The position numbers and the translations under genes are program-made. Below, piece after piece: positions 27,961-33,402 of a stretch of DNA of 33,402 nt. The DNA is taken from contig CANRIJ010000003.1 in assembly GCA_947630635.1 (NCBI GenBank), forward strand, positions 1-33,402, given 5' to 3'. The DNA comes from an uncultured Spirochaetaceae bacterium (GTDB lineage Bacteria; Spirochaetota; Spirochaetia; Sphaerochaetales; Sphaerochaetaceae). The notes beneath the pieces are model-generated. The model searched no databases and was not told the origin of the DNA. It saw nothing but the letters and a program-made list of their open reading frames with translations. The stretch's first letter is position 1. The number at the start of each line of letters is the position of its first letter.

Positions 27961-27967
27961 GGAAAAA

Positions 27968-28579
27968 ATGAAGGCACTGCTCATTAATGGAAGCCCTAGA
28001 AAGGACGGTTGCACAAATAGGGCACTTGAAGAGATTATAGCTACCCTAAACAAAGAGGGTATTGATACTGAGCTATTTTGGATTGGAAATAAGCCTGTTC
28101 CAGGTTGCACAGCTTGTGGATTCTGCATAGCAAATGGAAAGTGCATCTATGATGACAATGTAAATTCTATTGGCTCAAGACTCGATGAATTTGATGCCAT
28201 TGTCGTGGGCTCTCCAGTCTACTATGGAGGTCCCTCTGGTCAGATACAGTCTTTCTTGGATAGGCTTTTCTACACATTTGGCTCGAAGATGGATCTAAAG
28301 ATTGGAGCCTCTGTGGTCAGTTGCAGAAGGGGAGGTGCCACATCTTCCTTTGATAGGCTGAATAAGTATTTTCTAATGAACAATATGATTGTCGCACCAT
28401 CTCAGTATTGGAATCAGGTGCATGGCAGTAAAAAAGAGGATGTTGAGAAGGATGAAGAGGGACTTCAGACTATGAGGGCTCTTGGTGAGAATATTGCATA
28501 TATTTTAAAGTGCCAAGCTGGGGCGAAAATAGATAAACCCATTAGAGAAAAGAAGATACCAACAAATTTCATAAAATAG
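27968..28579 (+). CDS. Flavodoxin-fold NADPH-dependent FMN reductase family protein
   Basis: MKALLINGSPRKDGCTNRALEEI, PGCTACGFCIANGKCIYDD, VVGSPVYYGGPSGQIQSFLDR. Confidence 0.88.
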   Translation: MKALLINGSPRKDGCTNRALEEIIATLNKEGIDTELFWIGNKPVPGCTACGFCIANGKCIYDDNVNSIGSRLDEFDAIVVGSPVYYGGPSGQIQSFLDRLFYTFGSKMDLKIGASVVSCRRGGATSSFDRLNKYFLMNNMIVAPSQYWNQVHGSKKEDVEKDEEGLQTMRALGENIAYILKCQAGAKIDKPIREKKIPTNFIK

Positions 28580-28580
28580 G

Positions 28581-28606
28581 AAAAGCCCCGAAAAGGGGCT
28601 TTTTCA
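28581..28606. terminator. Bidirectional terminator between convergent genes
   Basis: AAAAGCCCC-GAAAA-GGGGCTTTT with A run before and T run after. Confidence 0.85.
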
Positions 28607-28625
28607 TAAATAATTTTTTACGGAG

Positions 28626-29180
28626 TTAGAAGGCCATATCCATTCCATCCATATCCATTGCCATATCATCTTCAACAGCGGGTTCATCAGGAACAGGAGC
28701 CTGCACTGATAAGAATTCGCTCATCCATTCGCTCTGATCTGCTCCAGCAATGAGAGCCGGAAGAGAAATTAGAGTATTCTTCTCGCTTGCTGGGACCTTG
28801 AACTTGGTAACAAGCTCCTTTTCCTGTCCATTCTCGATATAGTTGAGTGTAATCTTATGAGACTGTCCAGTTTGGAAATTGTTCATTCTCGTTCTTCTTG
28901 GAATCTCAATGAAGTCGCTATTGTCAATCTTGGCAGAGACTAGATTCAGGGAAGAGTAGCTCTTTCCATTGATCTCAATTGTATTGTTGTCGAGAAGGAA
29001 CTGATGTTCCTTTCCGACAAAGAAGAGAACTATTGCAAGTCCAATGATTGCCAGCACCGATCCGAGCTTCACATATGAGCTTGGAGTCTTGAAGAATGTG
29101 ACAATTCCATTGCCAAAAGATATAAATTTTGCTTTTATGCTTGAGCCTGCCTTGGCAAATACACTGACATTTTCACTCAT
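28626..29180 (-). CDS. Small single-pass membrane protein of ABC importer operon, function unknown
   Basis: One TM segment (VKLGSVLAIIGLAIVLFFVG), beta-rich downstream region, C-terminus DDMAMDMDGMDMAF; ATGA overlap with upstream permease gene. Confidence 0.75.
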   Translation of the reverse strand: MSENVSVFAKAGSSIKAKFISFGNGIVTFFKTPSSYVKLGSVLAIIGLAIVLFFVGKEHQFLLDNNTIEINGKSYSSLNLVSAKIDNSDFIEIPRRTRMNNFQTGQSHKITLNYIENGQEKELVTKFKVPASEKNTLISLPALIAGADQSEWMSEFLSVQAPVPDEPAVEDDMAMDMDGMDMAF

Positions 29181-30433
29181 GCTATCACCTCCGCAGTTTC
29201 CTTATTCTTAAGCATTTTCTCCTGTGCTTCTTTGAGCTCCTTTGCTTGGTGTCCCTTTGCTCTTCTTGCCTTTACCTCATAGAGAACAAGCGAGAGCGTG
29301 ATAACGCCATAGGAAACGAAGACTCTGAAGTACTCTCCAAGCTGTGCCTCTCCAATGAGGTTCTTTCCCGCATATGGAGATACGATAAACATCGTATGGA
29401 AGAGTATAATGCCCAAGAATGCGTTTCTGATGTTTGCCTTTGAAACTGATGCTCCTCCAACGAGAAGGGCGGCAATACTGAACATTCCAATCTGAGAGTG
29501 GGAGTTGTAGGTGTTGAGAGTGCCCATATTTGAGAGGTAGATGATCATTCCAAAGCCTGCAAGTACAGTTGAGATTATGATTGCGAGAACTCTGGTTCTC
29601 TCGACCTTTATTCCAGCCTCTCTTGCAACTTCCATATCCTGTCCAACAGCTCTCATGTCCTGTCCAAGCTTTGTTTTCTTGAACCAAAGGATGAAGATGC
29701 AGAGCAGTGCGATAATCAGTATTGTCAGAATAGGGATTTGAATGGTTCCGATATTGAACGACCAGAAGTTATCGAGAGACTTTCTCATTCCCAAAGATCC
29801 CTTTGTTCCTGCGAAGTTAACTGTATTTCTTATACCGTAGCCTCTTGGAAGGAGCAGAGAATTTGAAGCAATTGGGATAATGGATCCCATCATGTAGAGA
29901 ACTACGAGCTGATAAACACCATTCATGAAGAAACTGATCATGTATGATGTAACCATCTCTCTTCCCTTTGCCTTATTGAGCATTGTGCCGCAGAACCATC
30001 CAAGAACAATTGAGATTGGAATTGAGATAATAGCTGCGAGCATTAAGCCTGGAATTCCGACTACTTGCCAGTCTGAGACAAGAATGAGTCCGATCTGTCC
30101 AGCCATGGCACCTAGTGTCATACCGAAGTTGAGTCCCATTCCTGCCATGATAGGAATCAAAAGCGAAAGAACAAGGAAGCTATTTCTCATAAGTCTCGTG
30201 ACAACATCTCTTACAACTGAAGAGAAGGGCTGCCCTGAGATAGGAATTGCGAAGGCGCAGAATACTATGAATATTATTGGAACAATATTATTAAGCGCAA
30301 ATTCGCCTAGATTCTTGAGATTTTCCTTAGGTCCTCTATTAACAAAGTCATGGAACTTCTTAGACTGTCTGTCGCCAAAGCCCTTAAAGCCGTCTTTTAC
30401 AGAGGTTACAGCATTCTTAAAGATGTTACTCAT
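29177..30433 (-). CDS. ABC transporter permease (RbsC/BPD_transp_2-type)
   Basis: Multi-TM with GLNFGMTLGAMAGQIGLIL and VEREAG-like cytoplasmic loop (AVGQDMEVAREAGIKVERTR); ATGA overlap. Confidence 0.88.
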   Translation of the reverse strand: MSNIFKNAVTSVKDGFKGFGDRQSKKFHDFVNRGPKENLKNLGEFALNNIVPIIFIVFCAFAIPISGQPFSSVVRDVVTRLMRNSFLVLSLLIPIMAGMGLNFGMTLGAMAGQIGLILVSDWQVVGIPGLMLAAIISIPISIVLGWFCGTMLNKAKGREMVTSYMISFFMNGVYQLVVLYMMGSIIPIASNSLLLPRGYGIRNTVNFAGTKGSLGMRKSLDNFWSFNIGTIQIPILTILIIALLCIFILWFKKTKLGQDMRAVGQDMEVAREAGIKVERTRVLAIIISTVLAGFGMIIYLSNMGTLNTYNSHSQIGMFSIAALLVGGASVSKANIRNAFLGIILFHTMFIVSPYAGKNLIGEAQLGEYFRVFVSYGVITLSLVLYEVKARRAKGHQAKELKEAQEKMLKNKETAEVIA

Positions 30434-31590
30434 CGGCTTGCCTCCGTCTTTCTGGTAAGTGCATAGATAATCATTCCGTTTGAGATGATGATTCTTATAA
30501 CCTCTGACATATCTGTATGCACAAGTCCGTTCATTACTGAAGGAGTCATAGTAACTATGCCCTGGTAGAGTATAGTTCCGATAATAACGTTGGTTATGGT
30601 TGCCTTGTTTACACTGGCTCCACCAATGAGAATTGCAGAAACAGCAGGCATAGCCATATAGAACGGAGCATTGTAAAGCTGGATAAAGCCAAAGCTCTGC
30701 TCATAAACCAGAATTCCAACTGCCCCAAGCCAAGTAGACATAATAACAGAGATAGTTCTTGTTCTATCGATGTTAATGCCTGATGCCATAGCAAACTGGG
30801 AGTTTGATCCAACAGCTGTCATAGCAGTTCCCATCTTTGTCTTTAAGAAGGCCCAGATGATAAAAGCAAATACAGCAAAGAACAGAATCATTCCTGTTGG
30901 GATTACTAGGTGGCTGAAGAAGTTCTTCATAGCACCGATAAAGGCTCCATCTCCCACTGAAGCGGGGGAGACCCATTTAGAGAAATCGAGTGCTAGAAAA
31001 TCATTCAGGTAGTGGTAATAGTATCCTTGGGTTGAGATTGTTGTTCTCAGTCCAGAACCGCCATAGCCCCAAATCATCGTTGGGTTCTTGAACGGAAGCA
31101 GGAGCCACATCATACACATGAAGGATACAGCTGAGAATCCTACATATGTTGCAATCATCATCTCTGAGCCTTTTACTTTATTCAAAAGCTTTCCATATGC
31201 CCAGCCAAAGATAACAGAAAAGGGCGTTGCATAGAGAATTGCAAGCCAGAATGATGCTCCACCTGGTATGTTGGTCTGAATGGATAGGGTAGCTCCCAAG
31301 AGTCCTGCTATGATTCCAAGTGGAAGACCGAAGTTAAGTCCGCAGCCAGAGTGAATCATAGGAACCATCGCGAGTACCATAATCGCATTCATGCCAAATC
31401 TGTTTATGACATCGGTAATTGCAGTTCCGATATTGACATGGGCTGCCGGTGCGATTAAAAAGAGGAGTACCAAAAATCCGGTGATGATAAGCCTTGGAAG
31501 ACCAAATGCCTTAACACCAGACTTTATCCTCTCTAAAAAGGCCGAACCCTTCTTTTGAGGCGTTTGCTGAAGTTCTAACTCGTTTGTCAT
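30430..31590 (-). CDS. ABC transporter permease (RbsC/BPD_transp_2-type)
   Basis: GCGLNFGLPLGIIAGLLGATLS, AVGSNSQFAMASGINIDRTR; ATGA overlap with ATPase gene. Confidence 0.88.
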   Translation of the reverse strand: MTNELELQQTPQKKGSAFLERIKSGVKAFGLPRLIITGFLVLLFLIAPAAHVNIGTAITDVINRFGMNAIMVLAMVPMIHSGCGLNFGLPLGIIAGLLGATLSIQTNIPGGASFWLAILYATPFSVIFGWAYGKLLNKVKGSEMMIATYVGFSAVSFMCMMWLLLPFKNPTMIWGYGGSGLRTTISTQGYYYHYLNDFLALDFSKWVSPASVGDGAFIGAMKNFFSHLVIPTGMILFFAVFAFIIWAFLKTKMGTAMTAVGSNSQFAMASGINIDRTRTISVIMSTWLGAVGILVYEQSFGFIQLYNAPFYMAMPAVSAILIGGASVNKATITNVIIGTILYQGIVTMTPSVMNGLVHTDMSEVIRIIISNGMIIYALTRKTEASR

Positions 31591-33197
31591 GACGCCTCCT
31601 TAGGAGTTTTATTTCCTACCATAAGCATTCCGAATTCCTCGCTAGAAGTAGAGGCTGGAAGAATTCCTGAGACAGCGCCGTCGCTGATGATGGCAATCCT
31701 ATCACATGAGCTTCTGAGCTCTTCAAGCTCTGAAGAGATCATAACGATTGTTGTGCCTGATTCTCTGTTATAGCGTTTTAGGCTCTCAAGAACGAGCGCC
31801 TTGGCGCCAATGTCGATACCTCGGGTTGGCTCTGATACAAAAAGGAGCTTCGGCTCTAGGACAAATGCCTTAGCCAGGCATATTTTCTGCTGGTTTCCGC
31901 CAGAGAGCTCTTTTGCTTTTTGCTTGCTGGATGTGCATTTTACCTGAAGCTGCTCGATATACTTATCAGTCGTTTTCTTGATTGCCTTATTGTCTCTGAA
32001 TTTGATAAAGCCAATCTTCTTAAGAAATTTGTTGTGAATCTGCATTGCAGAGAAAGTCACATTCCACTCTAGACTCTCGTCAAGCAGAAGTCCTACGCCT
32101 CTTCTGTCCTCGGATACAAAAGCGAGTCCAGAGGTAAGGCACTCTCTTGGATTGTTAAGTGGAATATCCTTTCCGTCAAATGTGACTTTTCCGCCAGCAG
32201 TATAGAGTCCCATTATTCCATTAGGGATTCCGATTTTGCCTTGTCCTGCGAGTCCTCCAATACCGAGAAATTCGCCTTTCATTACATCAAGGTTGACATT
32301 TTTGACAATTTCGCCTGGCATATCTACCCAAAGATTCCTAATGGACAGAATTGGCTTATTCTCAACAACTCTAAGCTTTGATGTTTCATCTTCAGCATTC
32401 TCTTGGGCCTTTACCTCTCTGCCAACCATGAGCTTTGCCATTTCAGAAATAGATGTGCTCTTTGCAACGAGTTCCTTTACAACCATTCCATCCCTCATGA
32501 CTACGACTTTGTTGCATACATCGAGGATTTCCTGGAGTCGGTGAGTGATGAAGATAACTGCTATTCCGGCCTTTGAAAGATTCTCAATCGATCTGAGAAG
32601 CGCTTCAGCTTCCTTCTCAGCTAGTACTGCCGTTGGCTCATCAAGAACCAAAAGCTTAATATTTGGCTTCGATATCTCTCTCGAGATCTCTGTAAATTGC
32701 TTATGACCTACTGGCATTGAGCCTACAACCATCTCTGAGTTTAGCTCTACGCCAAGCTTCGTGATTGCAAGAAGTGCAACACGCTGCATTTCCTTTCTAT
32801 TTAGAGTATTCGCCCTCTTACCGAATACCTGCGATATTATGTTTTTGTTCTGCGGCTCTCTGTTTAGAAGGATGTTCTCAGTAGCTGTGAAGCCCGGAAG
32901 AAGAGAGAACTCCTGATGGACCATTCCTATTCCAGCTTTAAGAGCATCGGATGGGGAAGCAAAATTGACTTCATTACCTTCAATAAGAATCTTGCCGCCA
33001 TATCCGCCTGTGTCGCGGATTACGTTCATCCCGAAGAGGATATTCATTAATGTGCTCTTTCCAGCACCATTTTCCCCTACGAGTCCTACAACATCACCTG
33101 GCTTTATGGATAGTGAAACATCCTTTAAGACCACGTTTCCGTTGTAATCCTTGCTTATATTCTTCATTTCAAGCAAGTAATCGCTTTTCTCTGCCAT
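31587..33197 (-). CDS. Sugar/nucleoside-type ABC transporter ATP-binding protein with two NBDs
   Basis: GLVGENGAGKSTLMNILFG, LVLDEPTAVL, second half LSGGNQQKICLAKAF and FVSEPTRGIDIG; ATG 33197 (MAEKSDYLLEMKNISKDYNG) more plausible than TTG 33212. Confidence 0.92.
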   Translation of the reverse strand: MAEKSDYLLEMKNISKDYNGNVVLKDVSLSIKPGDVVGLVGENGAGKSTLMNILFGMNVIRDTGGYGGKILIEGNEVNFASPSDALKAGIGMVHQEFSLLPGFTATENILLNREPQNKNIISQVFGKRANTLNRKEMQRVALLAITKLGVELNSEMVVGSMPVGHKQFTEISREISKPNIKLLVLDEPTAVLAEKEAEALLRSIENLSKAGIAVIFITHRLQEILDVCNKVVVMRDGMVVKELVAKSTSISEMAKLMVGREVKAQENAEDETSKLRVVENKPILSIRNLWVDMPGEIVKNVNLDVMKGEFLGIGGLAGQGKIGIPNGIMGLYTAGGKVTFDGKDIPLNNPRECLTSGLAFVSEDRRGVGLLLDESLEWNVTFSAMQIHNKFLKKIGFIKFRDNKAIKKTTDKYIEQLQVKCTSSKQKAKELSGGNQQKICLAKAFVLEPKLLFVSEPTRGIDIGAKALVLESLKRYNRESGTTIVMISSELEELRSSCDRIAIISDGAVSGILPASTSSEEFGMLMVGNKTPKEAS

Positions 33198-33229
33198 TGT
33201 ACCTAATTCCAATTAATAAAAAGATTTAA

Positions 33230-33256
33230 TTAAGGGGGAGTCTCCCTCCCCCTTAA
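33230..33256 (-). promoter_or_regulatory. Intercistronic hairpin between binding-protein gene and ABC ATPase gene
   Basis: TTAAGGGGGA/TCCCCCTTAA inverted repeat with 7 nt loop. Confidence 0.7.
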
Positions 33257-33272
33257 ATTAGTTCGGGTTTTA

Positions 33273-33401
33273 TTACCTGATTGTTGCGTATTTCTCGGGA
33301 ACTTCGAGGCTTGCATTGCCCATGTAGTGTCCTGGATCGCCCATGATGTAGGTGTCCTGATAGATGAGGACGTGGTTAGGAGCTGATACGCCAGTATTGA
33401 T
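33273..33401 (-). CDS. C-terminal end of probable solute-binding protein of the ABC importer (truncated by window edge)
   Basis: Manual translation gives INTGVSAPNHVLIYQDTYIMGDPGHYMGNASLEVPEKYATIR* in frame; position at head of ABC operon. Confidence 0.5.
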   Translation of the reverse strand: MNTGVSAPNHVLIYQDTYIMGDPGHYMGNASLEVPEKYATIR

Positions 33402-33402
33402 G

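Noticed and set aside
1-33402. Search for CRISPR arrays, transposases, integrases, phage or toxin-antitoxin modules
   Set aside because: No regularly spaced repeats and no matching protein motifs seen; content is chromosomal housekeeping.

Overview
The window is a gene-dense chromosomal segment of about 33.4 kb. It is probably from a spirochaete, judged from gene content and protein style only, with no phylogeny run. Most of it is housekeeping. From left to right on + : a recJ 3' end, rpsU, a serA-serC-Lrp operon, a DHOD-like gene, a PlsC-like acyltransferase and a lipoprotein. On - : mutL coupled to a large FecR-like/outer-membrane protein, ttcA-like, an HD hydrolase, pepF, rdgB, a divergent sigma-70-like protein, a DHH phosphoesterase, clpX, clpP, tig and a small HTH regulator. 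On + again: desulfoferrodoxin, a lipoprotein, a rarA fusion gene split by one in-frame TAA, and tRNA-His/Arg/Lys. Then follow a secreted FN3-like protein (-), tRNA-Leu/Gly, a nucleoside deaminase and a flavoprotein. The right end is a minus-strand ABC importer operon (binding-protein 3' end, double-NBD ATPase, two permeases) ending in a small membrane-anchored protein. I saw no CRISPR array, transposase, integrase, phage module or recognisable defence system, and no clear undescribed multi-gene system. The best leads are: the rarA/extra-domain fusion with a nonsense codon at a conserved motif; the small Met/Asp-tailed protein coupled to the ABC importer; the sigma-like protein with a long acidic linker; the FecR-like/OMP protein coupled to mutL; and a recurring spacing of the -10 box 17-18 nt before the ATG.
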